A stretch of 64,000 nucleotides of DNA, from the NCBI GenBank assembly GCA_938002965.1, contig CALKZY010000007.1, positions 61,539-125,538 of the forward strand, in the 5' to 3' direction. The notes under the pieces were generated by a model. The model did not search any database and was not told the origin of the DNA. It saw nothing but the letters and a program-made list of their open reading frames with translations. This document shows, in pieces, positions 49,261 through 58,538 of this stretch (its first letter is position 1; every line of letters begins with the position of its first letter). Both the position numbers and the translations under genes were made by a program. The stretch comes from an uncultured Acidimicrobiales bacterium. Lineage in GTDB: Bacteria > Actinomycetota > Acidimicrobiia > Acidimicrobiales > SZUA-35.

Positions 49261-50189
49261 TCTCTCAACGCTGCGCCCAACTTGCGGCGGGCTCTGAGCA
49301 GCCGTGTTTTGACAGTGGGTAAGGGCACATCGAGGACTTCGCTTATCTCGTCGTAGCTGAGGCCTTCCAGCTCTCTAAGCACCACAATCGACCGCGAAAG
49401 GTCATCAAGCAAATCGAGGGCCTCGACGAAGTCGTCCATGACGATCTCACCTTGAACCCGTGACTCGACCGAGCGCTCCACCTTGATGGGGGTTTCGGGC
49501 ATGTCGTGAGGGTCAATTACCACCGCTCGACGTCGTCGAATGGTCGAGATAGCTGTGTTGTGGGTGATTCGCAGCACCCACCCTCTCAGCGACGAGTCAC
49601 CGCGAAAGGTGGGGAGTGCTAGCCAGGCTTTGATCAGCGTTTCCTGGGCGATGTCTTCGGCCAAGGATTTGTCGCGGACGACGGAGAGGGCAAGGCGGTA
49701 GATGGCGTCGCCGTGTTCCACCACGAGTTGATGGAGTTCCTCCGGGTCGGCCGATTTCTCATCGCCGCCGGATCCCGCCGATCCCTGTTTGTGGGCTCGG
49801 CGGTCGGCTAACGAGATTCGCTCTACTGTATCGGCGGGTTGGCTGGTGTCGGCTGTCGCCCCGCCAGACATGGCAGTCATCAGATTTTGAAGGAAGCGAG
49901 GAATCCGCCAACCGAAGTCCAGTGGTGCGTCGGTTACGACAAGTGGCAGGGGCAAGGCAGACGCTGCGGCCATCATTGATGGTATGGCCAACTGGAGATT
50001 TGGGAGGCTCGGGCCGTCGACGCGAAATCGCCGAATAGCCGGGGCCAAGGCAAGATCCTCAGCAGTTGGTGCCCTGACGCCTGCACGCTGATCAAGGCCT
50101 TCTTGGTTCATACGCCCGGATGGAATTCTCATTTGACTCGCCTCAGATGTGGCCCCGAATCGCCACAACCCATTGTGCGCTGATACCAA
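49251..50189 (-). CDS. ECF-type RNA polymerase sigma factor (long or mis-started N-terminus)
   Basis: HGDAIYRLALSVVRDKSLAEDIAQETLIKAWLALPTFRGDSSLRGWVLRITHN...LREL EGLSYDEISEVLDVPLPTVKTRLLRARR. Confidence 0.9.
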   Translation of the reverse strand: MVSAHNGLWRFGATSEASQMRIPSGRMNQEGLDQRAGVRAPTAEDLALAPAIRRFRVDGPSLPNLQLAIPSMMAAASALPLPLVVTDAPLDFGWRIPRFLQNLMTAMSGGATADTSQPADTVERISLADRRAHKQGSAGSGGDEKSADPEELHQLVVEHGDAIYRLALSVVRDKSLAEDIAQETLIKAWLALPTFRGDSSLRGWVLRITHNTAISTIRRRRAVVIDPHDMPETPIKVERSVESRVQGEIVMDDFVEALDLLDDLSRSIVVLRELEGLSYDEISEVLDVPLPTVKTRLLRARRKLGAALREWE

Positions 50190-50397
50190 GCCAGTTGCTC
50201 CTTGGACTCTCAGGTACGTCCAGGAGGCTGTTTAGCCCCATTTTCGGACCGTCCCACAAACGGTAGGGGGATTTCGAGTAAAACACGAGGTGGGCGGTCA
50301 ATCAGCAGCAGGATAGAAATTTCGCCGAATTCTCGCGACCAACTCCGCTGCTGGGCCGTCTGTCTTTTGCTTCCCACAAGAAAGTGAGAAAGAACAA

Positions 50398-51141
50398 ATG
50401 TTTCTTCAAGGTGACGCTGTCGATGAGGGTATTCAAATCGTCGATTCGCTTCAGAGCGGAATCACCGGGTTCTTCGATCAGCTCTTCGGGTTTCTCCCCA
50501 ACCTGATCGGCTTCCTGGCAATTCTGTTTATCGGGTGGTTTGTCGCCCGATTCATCGCACGGATCGTGCGGCGACTGTTCAAGGCCATCAATCTTGACTA
50601 CTACCTCGATCGTGCTGGAATCGGTGCTCCACTGGAGCGTGCCGGATATGCAGACAGCGGTCGATTCGTAGCCAAGATCCTCTACTACATGCTGATGCTG
50701 ATCGTACTCAAGCTGGCCTTCGGGGCACTTGGTATCGACGCTCTCAATGAGCCGTTCGATCAGTTGATTGCCTGGATTCCCAAGGCTCTCGTGGCCCTGG
50801 TCCTGATCGTCATCGGTGGCATCGTTGCCAACGTCGTCAAGGATCTGGTTCGTGGAGTTACCGCCGGTCAGGGCTACAGCAATCTTGCTGTGAACGCCGC
50901 CGGTATCGGTGTCTGGTTGATCTTCGGCCTGGCCGCTCTTGACCAGGCCGGCATTGCCGGTGACATGGTCGACACGCTGACCAACGCCATCTTTGCCTCC
51001 CTGAGCGCCATCCTCATCATCAAGTACGGTGTGGGCGGAATCTGGGCAGCTCGAGATCGCTTCTGGCCGTCGGTTTACGACACTGTTGCATCAAACCGTC
51101 CTACCTCTGGGTCCGCTCCGGCGCCCCAGCGACAGGCCTAG
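50398..51141 (+). CDS. Conserved TM-helix (MscS-associated) membrane protein
   Basis: FLPNLIGFLAILFIGWFVARFIARIVRRLF and repeated amphipathic TM-helix units. Confidence 0.75.
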   Translation: MFLQGDAVDEGIQIVDSLQSGITGFFDQLFGFLPNLIGFLAILFIGWFVARFIARIVRRLFKAINLDYYLDRAGIGAPLERAGYADSGRFVAKILYYMLMLIVLKLAFGALGIDALNEPFDQLIAWIPKALVALVLIVIGGIVANVVKDLVRGVTAGQGYSNLAVNAAGIGVWLIFGLAALDQAGIAGDMVDTLTNAIFASLSAILIIKYGVGGIWAARDRFWPSVYDTVASNRPTSGSAPAPQRQA

Positions 51142-51250
51142 CAACAGAATCTCCTGGATGGGGCCCTCAGCCATCCAGGACGGGGCGGGCCCGTTTGGGC
51201 GATTCGGGACCCGCCCCATCCACTCAAACTGAACCCCAAGGGTTCAGCAG

Positions 51251-51288
51251 CAAACGAGGCACCAACAATGGAGTTGGTGCCTCGTTTG
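51251..51288. terminator. Perfect 16-bp hairpin (caaacgaggcaccaac aatgga gttggtgcctcgtttg)
   Basis: Perfect inverted repeat with T-rich flank, between convergent genes. Confidence 0.9.
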
Positions 51289-51336
51289 CGTTTTCGGATA
51301 TCAGCCCCGGATGTAGTGCCGACCAGGTCCTGCTTG

Positions 51337-52362
51337 CTACAGCGAGTCGAGCACCTTGAGGGCGTCTACCGCTTCGCCGATGTCGAAGACATTGTCGATG
51401 CGGTCGATGACCGTGCCTCCACCGTCGAGCAGGAAAAGTGACGGTTCGAAGTGAAGGCCCATCGCTTGAACCGTGGGCGAAACTTCGATACCCGGAGCGG
51501 TGAAGTTCCCACCGAACTCAAGAGCGTTGGCGTACACCTCGGCGTGGATGATGTCCAAGCCGGGAACTTCTTCAGCCGCCTCCATCAACGTGTCGACCAC
51601 CGGGCCGCAGTATGCGGTGGAGCAGTAGGCCGGCGTGGCTACCAAGATGGCACTGGGGCGTCCGGCGGCCACGATGTCGGCGTAGCTGTTCTCATGGAAG
51701 GGGCACGGGCCCTCGATCCGGGTACAGAGCTGGTCGACGCCGTCAGGATTGTCGAACGTGGGTGTGTCGAACACCTCAAGGGTCGAGCCGATGATAGGAA
51801 TGAAGACCTCGTTGGCATCGAACGCCTGAACCGGCAGTGTCGATTCGACCCCGCGGATGCTGACAACCAGGTCGTAGATACCGGGTTCGGGCATGGTGAA
51901 TCGGGCCGGGTAGTACCGAAGAAGGTCGGCGTGTTGATGATCGTCGGCTGTTCCCTCGACGTGATCGTGCGCCACCAACCGGCCGACCATGTCGACCGAG
52001 TCGAGTTCCTCGTCGCCTGACATCAAGGCAACGGTTATGGTTTCGTCTTCGTCGGGAAGGGCAGTTTGATCTCTGACCTCAGGGCTGGGAGCGATGATGG
52101 CGAACGGGATTCGTTGTTCCATGCCGGCCACCAGCACCCTGTCGGGCGAGAACATGGCAGCCACGTTGGCGGGTTCCAGTGGTGTGTCCGACCCGCAGGC
52201 GGCCAACAGCGGAGCGCTGATGGCGGTAAAGGCGGCGCCTCGTGCCACCCACCCAGCCCCGACCCCGACCGCACCGGATGCTGATCGGCTCAGGAAGCTG
52301 CGTCGGGTCATGGGGGCTTGAGAGAACAGGTCGTCCGAGGTATGGACTGGCTCGGTTGGCAT
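51337..52362 (-). CDS. Putative Tat-exported lipoprotein with thioredoxin/SCO-like domain
   Basis: MTRRSFLSR twin-arginine, LLAACGS lipobox, PAYCSTAYCGPVVDTL cysteine motif. Confidence 0.68.
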   Translation of the reverse strand: MPTEPVHTSDDLFSQAPMTRRSFLSRSASGAVGVGAGWVARGAAFTAISAPLLAACGSDTPLEPANVAAMFSPDRVLVAGMEQRIPFAIIAPSPEVRDQTALPDEDETITVALMSGDEELDSVDMVGRLVAHDHVEGTADDHQHADLLRYYPARFTMPEPGIYDLVVSIRGVESTLPVQAFDANEVFIPIIGSTLEVFDTPTFDNPDGVDQLCTRIEGPCPFHENSYADIVAAGRPSAILVATPAYCSTAYCGPVVDTLMEAAEEVPGLDIIHAEVYANALEFGGNFTAPGIEVSPTVQAMGLHFEPSLFLLDGGGTVIDRIDNVFDIGEAVDALKVLDSL

Positions 52363-52397
52363 CCACTAGACGGTACCGGCAATAGGATTTGTGTCGT

Positions 52398-54083
52398 ATG
52401 AACGTGTTGCAGATCACAGTCAACGACCAGACCATCGATGTTGACGAGCCTCAGGGTTCGCTTCTGGACACGTTGCGCTATCAGCTCGGTCTGACATCGG
52501 TTAAGGATGGCTGCAGCCCCCAAGGCCAGTGCGGCTGCTGCACAGTGCTGGTCGACGGGCAGGCTCGGGTCTCGTGTGTCACCCCGGTTCGGCGGGTACG
52601 CGGCCGCTCCGTGACGACGGTGGAAGGCTTGGACACAGACCGCCGGGAGGCGTGGGCCGGCCGGTTCTGCGACACAGGTGCCAGTCAATGCGGATTTTGT
52701 ACACCGGGAATCGTGATGCGGCTTGAGGCTTTGGCCCGGGCCGTCGACGGTGCCGACAGTTCTGCCCTTCCCGATCTGGATCAAGATGAGGTCGAGCAGG
52801 GCCTCCTCGCTCATCTGTGCCGCTGTACCGGCTGGCAGACGATCGTGGAGGCCGCGTGTGAACATGAGACCTCGGTGTCGTTGGCATCGCCGGTCGCCGA
52901 TCGTCAATGGTCTGCTGCTGCCCAGAGGGCGTCACTGGAAGGTCGTACGGGTCAAGTTGTCAGCGCGGAAATACCGGTCGGCCGCGGTGGTTTCGCCGCC
53001 GACACCGCCCCGGCGGACTGCCTGGTCGCGGTGACTGACGGCGATGGGCAGTGGGTGGTAGGCGAATCGCTGTACGAGGCCCGCCTAGTGGCCGCCAAAG
53101 TCCAGGGTCGGAGAACGACCGTTGCGCCGTCATGGCCGATCGCCGTTCCCGACGGCCAATGGGTGTCAACGTTACGAACCACATGGGTCGACGGTGCCTA
53201 CTTGGAGACCGATGCCTCGTGGTGCGAGCCAGGCGGGGTTCCGTCGCCGGTGGAGGCCAACGGCGGAGCATTCGGGGCCAAATGGTCAACTGCTGACGTT
53301 GAGTCGTCCTCGCTTGACCAGCCGGATGTGGTGGGAGTTTCCGCCGCCGCCCGCCGGCTGGCCGACAGCTATGGCCGCCCGGTTCTTGCCTTGGCCTCGC
53401 GCGAGGATGTAACCCGGTTCGGTCTGAAACGTCCGCCGGTGGCAGGCGGAGTATCCGCCGATGGAACCGGAGTGCTGCGAGTCGCTCGTACCCCAGGTGC
53501 GGCCGATGCCATCGCCGCCGGTCTGGCAGCCAATCCACACTTGGCTGAGGGCGTCGCCCTGTCGATTGAGGAGGTCGATGTGGTTGGCCCTCCGACATCG
53601 GTTCGGGCCCGGGCCAGCAGTTGGGCCGAAGCCGTGGTGTTGTTGTCGGCGCTTTCGCCGGGTTCTTCGCCAGGAACGGCCGGTGACAACTCAACGACGG
53701 TGGTCCACTCTCCCGACGGTGCCGAAGCTCGGGTGTCGGTGGACATGGGAGATGGCGAGACCAATCCGTCAATTGACGTGTCGGTTAGTTGCGGGCCGGT
53801 TCTCGACGCTGTGGTTCTGCGGTCGTATTGCATCGGGGCCGCCCACATGGCGTGGTCGTGGCTGACCAGCGAGTCGCTGGCCGTCGACGCTGAAGGCAAC
53901 GTGCACGACCTCACTGTTCGCAGCCTCGGTGTGTTGCGCGCCGTCGACACACCGAAGGTCGCCGTCGAGCTGGTGGAGGGTGAAGGGGAACCGGTCAACG
54001 GTTCCGATGCAGTGTTCGCCGCGGTGGCCGCTGCCGGCTGGCGAGCGCATGGTTTCCCCGAGGCCTGGCCGATCGGTCTCTAG
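52398..54083 (+). CDS. [2Fe-2S]-binding protein fused to a reduced xanthine-dehydrogenase molybdopterin-subunit-like region
   Basis: CSPQGQCGCCTV, CGFCTPG, CRCTGW; later GGAFGAK, LASREDVTRFGLKRPP and SVSCGPVLDAVVLRSYCIGAAHMAWSWLTSESL resemble eroded XDH blocks. Confidence 0.8.
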   Translation: MNVLQITVNDQTIDVDEPQGSLLDTLRYQLGLTSVKDGCSPQGQCGCCTVLVDGQARVSCVTPVRRVRGRSVTTVEGLDTDRREAWAGRFCDTGASQCGFCTPGIVMRLEALARAVDGADSSALPDLDQDEVEQGLLAHLCRCTGWQTIVEAACEHETSVSLASPVADRQWSAAAQRASLEGRTGQVVSAEIPVGRGGFAADTAPADCLVAVTDGDGQWVVGESLYEARLVAAKVQGRRTTVAPSWPIAVPDGQWVSTLRTTWVDGAYLETDASWCEPGGVPSPVEANGGAFGAKWSTADVESSSLDQPDVVGVSAAARRLADSYGRPVLALASREDVTRFGLKRPPVAGGVSADGTGVLRVARTPGAADAIAAGLAANPHLAEGVALSIEEVDVVGPPTSVRARASSWAEAVVLLSALSPGSSPGTAGDNSTTVVHSPDGAEARVSVDMGDGETNPSIDVSVSCGPVLDAVVLRSYCIGAAHMAWSWLTSESLAVDAEGNVHDLTVRSLGVLRAVDTPKVAVELVEGEGEPVNGSDAVFAAVAAAGWRAHGFPEAWPIGL

Positions 54084-54156
54084 CCGCCGGTATCAGTCCC
54101 GGTCGACCCAAGCTGCGAGAGGCGTCCCACGGGGTTCTTTCGCTAGAGTCCCTAAC

Positions 54157-54510
54157 GTGTCTACTCCAGTTGGTCCCTATACCCCCATTCTCCCAGCCGG
54201 TCAGTGGCGTGTTGCTTCCGGGCAGGTCGGCATCGTCGACGGTGCCCTTGTCGATGACACGCTGGCCGGTCAGCTACACCAGGCTCTGGCCAACCTGAAG
54301 GCGGTATTGGCCAGCGGGGGGGCGGAGTTGACCGATGTGATTAAGACGACCGTGTTTCTGATCTCCATGGATGACTACGCCGAGATGAACGCCATCTACA
54401 TCGACTTCTTCGGTGATCACCGGCCGGCTCGCTCGGCGGTAGCGGTGGCTGAGCTTCCACTGGGTGCCAGAGTCGAGATTGAGGCCTGGGCTCACTTGGG
54501 TGACGGCTGA
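54157..54510 (+). CDS. RidA/YjgF family protein
   Basis: TPVGPYTPILPAGQWRVASGQVGI, TTVFLISMDDYAEMNAIYIDFFGDHRPARSAVAV, GARVEIEAWA; GTG start. Confidence 0.9.
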   Translation: MSTPVGPYTPILPAGQWRVASGQVGIVDGALVDDTLAGQLHQALANLKAVLASGGAELTDVIKTTVFLISMDDYAEMNAIYIDFFGDHRPARSAVAVAELPLGARVEIEAWAHLGDG

Positions 54511-54526
54511 GCCGTATACTCACCTG

Positions 54527-54685
54527 ATGCTTGGCCCCATCCTTATTGTGCTGATCCTGGTGGTTCTGATTCCGGTCGGTTTTCTAATGAGTACGACGCT
54601 GGCTGCGGCCGTCATGGGTTTCTTGTTGAAGGACAATGCCGAGCGCGTCAACGCCGACAGCGAGCTGCTCGAGACCAACTGGTAG
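54527..54685 (+). CDS. Small hydrophobic membrane protein, 52 aa
   Basis: MLGPILIVLILVVLIPVGFLMSTTLAAAVMGFLLKDNAE; closely follows the ridA-like gene. Confidence 0.5.
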   Translation: MLGPILIVLILVVLIPVGFLMSTTLAAAVMGFLLKDNAERVNADSELLETNW

Positions 54686-54798
54686 CGGGTCGATCTTTGT
54701 CCGCTCCGCGGACCGATCACAAGTGCGATTTGCCGCTCCGAACAAGGCATAGTACGAGGCATAAATGAACGGGCCGTAAATCGACTAGGGTCCAATTC

Positions 54799-56052
54799 AT
54801 GATCGACCTCAAGAGACTCAGGGAAGACGACATCTATCGCCAGCGCGCCATGGCCAAGGGTGTCGAGTCGTCTTCTATCGATCGGGTCCTGAGTGTCGAC
54901 GCCGAACACCGTCGGATCTTGGGCGAGACCGAACAGCTTCGCTCGGAGTCGAACGTGGCGTCGAAGGAAATCGGTCGGGCCGACCCGGCCGAACGGGAAG
55001 CAAAAATTGCTGCCGCCGGAGAACTGAAGGCCCGCCTCAGCGAGGTCGAAGGCAAGCTTGAGACGGCGTCGAGTGAGTTGAACGAGTTGGTTCTCACCAT
55101 CCCAAATCCAGCTCACGAGTCAGTGCCTGAGGGTGGAGAAGAGCAGTTTCGTGTCGAAACCGTGGTGGGTGAAACCCCCGAAGCACCTACCTACAGCCAC
55201 GGCGAGTTGGGTGAACACTTGGGCATCGTCGACACCACCCGGGCCGTTCGCATGTCGGGCAGCCGATTCGCCTACATCTTGGGCGACGCGGTGCGGTTGC
55301 AGTTCGCGTTGGTCCAGTGGACGTTGGCCAAGATCGCCGCCCACGGGTTCATTCCGGTGATCACCCCTGTGTTGGTCCGCGAAGAGATGATGGAACTAGC
55401 TGGGTTCTTCCCCACCGACCGCAATCAGGTGTACGCCCTGGAAGCTGACGAGCTGTACCTCATTGGAACATCTGAGGTGGCGCTGGCCGGCATGCATCGA
55501 GAGGAACGCATCGACGAAACCGACCTACCAGTTCGCTACGCCGGATACTCAAGCTGTTTCCGCCGTGAAGCCGGCACGTATGGCAAGGACACCAGCGGGT
55601 TGTTCCGGGTGCATCAGTTCGACAAGGTCGAGATGTTCTGTTACTCACACCCCGATCGGTCATGGGATGAGTTGGAGCTGCTGCGCAGCATCCAAGAGGA
55701 GATCATTGGCGGCCTCGGTTTGCCCTATCGGGTCATCACGGTGGCATCCGGTGACCTAGGAGCACCGGCGGCAAAGAAGTACGACCTTGAGGTGTGGCTA
55801 CCATCTGAGCAGCGCTACCGGGAAGTCACGTCGTGCTCGAACTACACCGACTTCTCGGCCCGTCGAATGAACAGCCGAATGAAGACTGACAGCGGCAATG
55901 TGCTGCTCCACACCTTGAACGGTACTGCCTGTGCTGTGGGCCGAATTCTGCTCAACATCTTCGAAAATCATCAACGGCCGGATGGCTCGGTTGCCGTTCC
56001 GGAGGTTTTGATGCCGTTCGCCGGTGGGTTGGAAGTAATCACCCCCCGCTGA
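54799..56052 (+). CDS. serS: Seryl-tRNA synthetase
   Basis: Coiled-coil N-terminus, LYLIGTSEVALAGMH, SSCFRREAGTYGKDTSGLFRVHQFDKVE, SCSNYTDFSARRMN. Confidence 0.96.
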   Translation: MIDLKRLREDDIYRQRAMAKGVESSSIDRVLSVDAEHRRILGETEQLRSESNVASKEIGRADPAEREAKIAAAGELKARLSEVEGKLETASSELNELVLTIPNPAHESVPEGGEEQFRVETVVGETPEAPTYSHGELGEHLGIVDTTRAVRMSGSRFAYILGDAVRLQFALVQWTLAKIAAHGFIPVITPVLVREEMMELAGFFPTDRNQVYALEADELYLIGTSEVALAGMHREERIDETDLPVRYAGYSSCFRREAGTYGKDTSGLFRVHQFDKVEMFCYSHPDRSWDELELLRSIQEEIIGGLGLPYRVITVASGDLGAPAAKKYDLEVWLPSEQRYREVTSCSNYTDFSARRMNSRMKTDSGNVLLHTLNGTACAVGRILLNIFENHQRPDGSVAVPEVLMPFAGGLEVITPR

Positions 56053-56176
56053 GGTTTAACTCCCATCCTTGATCACCATAAACTGACGTGGATTGTCGGC
56101 CGATAGTTCTATCGGGACGGGAATTACTCCAGGCCGTTCAACGGAGAGCGGCCTCAGAACAACATAGGAACGCATT

Positions 56177-57445
56177 ATGACGGCAGGTGGGCAACGAAGT
56201 CTTCACCAGGCTGCAGTAGCGCAATTCCAGCGGGCTGCTGAGCTGATCGATCTGGAACCGACGTACCGGGAGATCCTCTCGTATCCCAAGAACGAGATCA
56301 TCGTGAACTTCCCGGTGACGCTCGACGATGGTTCCCTCCGGGTGTTCACTGGCTATCGGATTCAGCACAACAACATCCTCGGCCCATACAAGGGTGGTAT
56401 GCGGTTTCACCCCGACGTGGACTTGGACGAGGTCCGGGCGTTGGCGGCGTGGATGACGTTCAAGACGGCTTTGGCCGGGGTTCCCTACGGTGGGGCCAAA
56501 GGCGGCTTGACGTTGAGCCCAGCCGATTATAGCACCGACGACATGCGCAAGATCGTCCGCCGTTTCACTCATGCTCTTGGCTCCAACATCGGACCGGACC
56601 ATGACATCCCGGCTCCTGACGTTGGCACATCGAGCCAGACCATGGACTGGGTGATGGACACCTACGCCAACATTTCCCCACCCGGGTTCCGTCAAAGCGT
56701 GAAAGGCGTGGTGACAGGTAAGTCGATCGCCGTCGGCGGATCGATCGGCCGCGAGGAGGCGACAGGTCGTGGCGTGTTGTACAGCCTTCGGCACTGGTGC
56801 GGCGAGACCGGTACCCGCCTCGATGACCTATCGGTGGCCGTTCAAGGTTTCGGCAACGTGGGTAGCCACTTCGCCTTGCTGGCCGCCGAGGCCGGGTGCA
56901 CCATCCGAGGCGTTGCTGATCACACCGGCACCATCGTCAACCTAGAGGGCATCGAGGTTGAGAAGCTTCAGGCCTGGGCAAACGACCACGGTGGCGTAGC
57001 CGGATTCCTCGGCGCCGACGAGGCATCGACCGACGACCTCTTTGCCTTGGATGTTGATGTACTGGTTCCGGCTGCTCTGGAGAACCAGGTCACGCTGGAA
57101 CGGGCCAAAACGTTCAAGGGCCGGGTCATTATGGAGGCGGCCAACGGCCCGACTACTCCAGAGGCCGACGACTACCTCAACGACGCCGGGGTCAGTGTCG
57201 TGCCGGACATCTTGGCTAACGCCGGTGGTGTCATTGTGTCGTACTTCGAGTGGCTGCAGAACAAGTCGGCCCGAGCTTGGTCGTTTGAAGATGTCGACAT
57301 CCGGTTGCGTGACCTGATGTGGCAGGCACACGACAAGGTGGCGGCCACGCACCAGGACCGAGGGTGCACGCGTCGCGACGCCGCCTATATTGTGGCCCTC
57401 GACCGTCTGGTCGACGTCTACAGCCGCAGAGGCATCTTTCCGTAG
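56177..57445 (+). CDS. gdhA: Glu/Leu/Phe/Val dehydrogenase (glutamate dehydrogenase type)
   Basis: GPYKGGMRFHPDVDLDEVRALAAWMTFKTALAGVPYGGAKGG, VAVQGFGNVGSHFALL. Confidence 0.92.
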   Translation: MTAGGQRSLHQAAVAQFQRAAELIDLEPTYREILSYPKNEIIVNFPVTLDDGSLRVFTGYRIQHNNILGPYKGGMRFHPDVDLDEVRALAAWMTFKTALAGVPYGGAKGGLTLSPADYSTDDMRKIVRRFTHALGSNIGPDHDIPAPDVGTSSQTMDWVMDTYANISPPGFRQSVKGVVTGKSIAVGGSIGREEATGRGVLYSLRHWCGETGTRLDDLSVAVQGFGNVGSHFALLAAEAGCTIRGVADHTGTIVNLEGIEVEKLQAWANDHGGVAGFLGADEASTDDLFALDVDVLVPAALENQVTLERAKTFKGRVIMEAANGPTTPEADDYLNDAGVSVVPDILANAGGVIVSYFEWLQNKSARAWSFEDVDIRLRDLMWQAHDKVAATHQDRGCTRRDAAYIVALDRLVDVYSRRGIFP

Positions 57446-57479
57446 GAAGTCAACTCGACGGTGTTCAGCCCGGGTTCTC

Positions 57480-58523
57480 TCACATGGTTGCGTGATCGAG
57501 GTGTTCGATGAGTATCGGCACCTCGGCCAACGCCCGCAATGCATCGTTGAGGTGGGTACAGCCTTCAGTCTTTGCCAAGCGCTCCAAGACCACGGTGCGC
57601 AGGTCCGCCACCGGCTCGCCGATAACTGTCATTGCTTTGGCCACTGCCTGAGGACATTCGTGGAATGGTAGGACGTGAGGTGCGACGTCGAGCGTTGCCA
57701 CCGTCATTGTGCCGGTGTCGATGGTGGCCTTTAGGCGATATTCGTGCACGGCTACCCGGCCGTGGTCGGGGTCGGTGGCCGAATCCTGAAAGCCGGTTGA
57801 GACCTCGATGGTGTCGTGGTTGGGGCTAGTGCTGCGCCACAGGTCGATGAAGCGGGCCCGACGCATGGCCGGCGCGCTCAGATCGTCGCCGTCGGGCCCG
57901 GTGAAGGAATGCCAGCCGTCGGGATCGTTGGGGTGAACAACGGAGGGAACCGGTTTGGAGCGATCTCGGTCTGGGCCGTTGTGGGCTTGGGTGAGGGCAC
58001 TGTTGCCGGGGGCGAAGCCGATGCATACACCAGTCATGGAGGCTCGACGTTCACTGAAGTTCGAGGCGTCACCCCAATCGCCGATCCACCGTGACCAGGC
58101 AAAGTTGGCGATGAGACTAGCGCCGGAGATGTCGTCCAGTAGGAGATAAAGCGGATCAGGGCCGGGCTTGCCCTGGCCGTCCATCAGCTCTGGCAGCGCG
58201 GTGCCGATAGCGCCGCGTAGATAGCCGCCGCCTCGGTGGCCGATGAGGTCGTTCAGCCCTGGTCCGGGTGACGGGTCGGCCCAGATGTCTTCGATGACAC
58301 GTTCTGCGTTGATGCCAACTCGGTTCTCGGCTGTTGCCACAGTAATCGGGGGTGTAGCTGGATCGGTGGTGACCGCGTCGCGTGCCCGGCCGGTGAGGCG
58401 CAGCTGCGACCCGAAGTCTCCTACCCAACGCATGTCGATGGTGCTTGTCCGGCGAATGGAGTTGGCGGGACGCGCTGGCGTTGGCCCGGCCGGACCCAAC
58501 ACATCGAGTTCAACGTTGCTCAT
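57480..58523 (-). CDS. DUF2889-like protein
   Basis: C-terminal VHEYRLKATIDTGTMTVATLDVAPHVLPFHECPQAVA...GCTHLNDALRALAEVP. Confidence 0.6.
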   Translation of the reverse strand: MSNVELDVLGPAGPTPARPANSIRRTSTIDMRWVGDFGSQLRLTGRARDAVTTDPATPPITVATAENRVGINAERVIEDIWADPSPGPGLNDLIGHRGGGYLRGAIGTALPELMDGQGKPGPDPLYLLLDDISGASLIANFAWSRWIGDWGDASNFSERRASMTGVCIGFAPGNSALTQAHNGPDRDRSKPVPSVVHPNDPDGWHSFTGPDGDDLSAPAMRRARFIDLWRSTSPNHDTIEVSTGFQDSATDPDHGRVAVHEYRLKATIDTGTMTVATLDVAPHVLPFHECPQAVAKAMTVIGEPVADLRTVVLERLAKTEGCTHLNDALRALAEVPILIEHLDHATM

Positions 58524-58538
58524 GGTGACTCCGGTGGC

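Noticed and set aside
52960-53772. 270-aa minus-strand ORF opposite the FeS-XDH fusion
   Set aside because: Arg/Pro-rich shadow translation; the plus strand retains a family-like frame.
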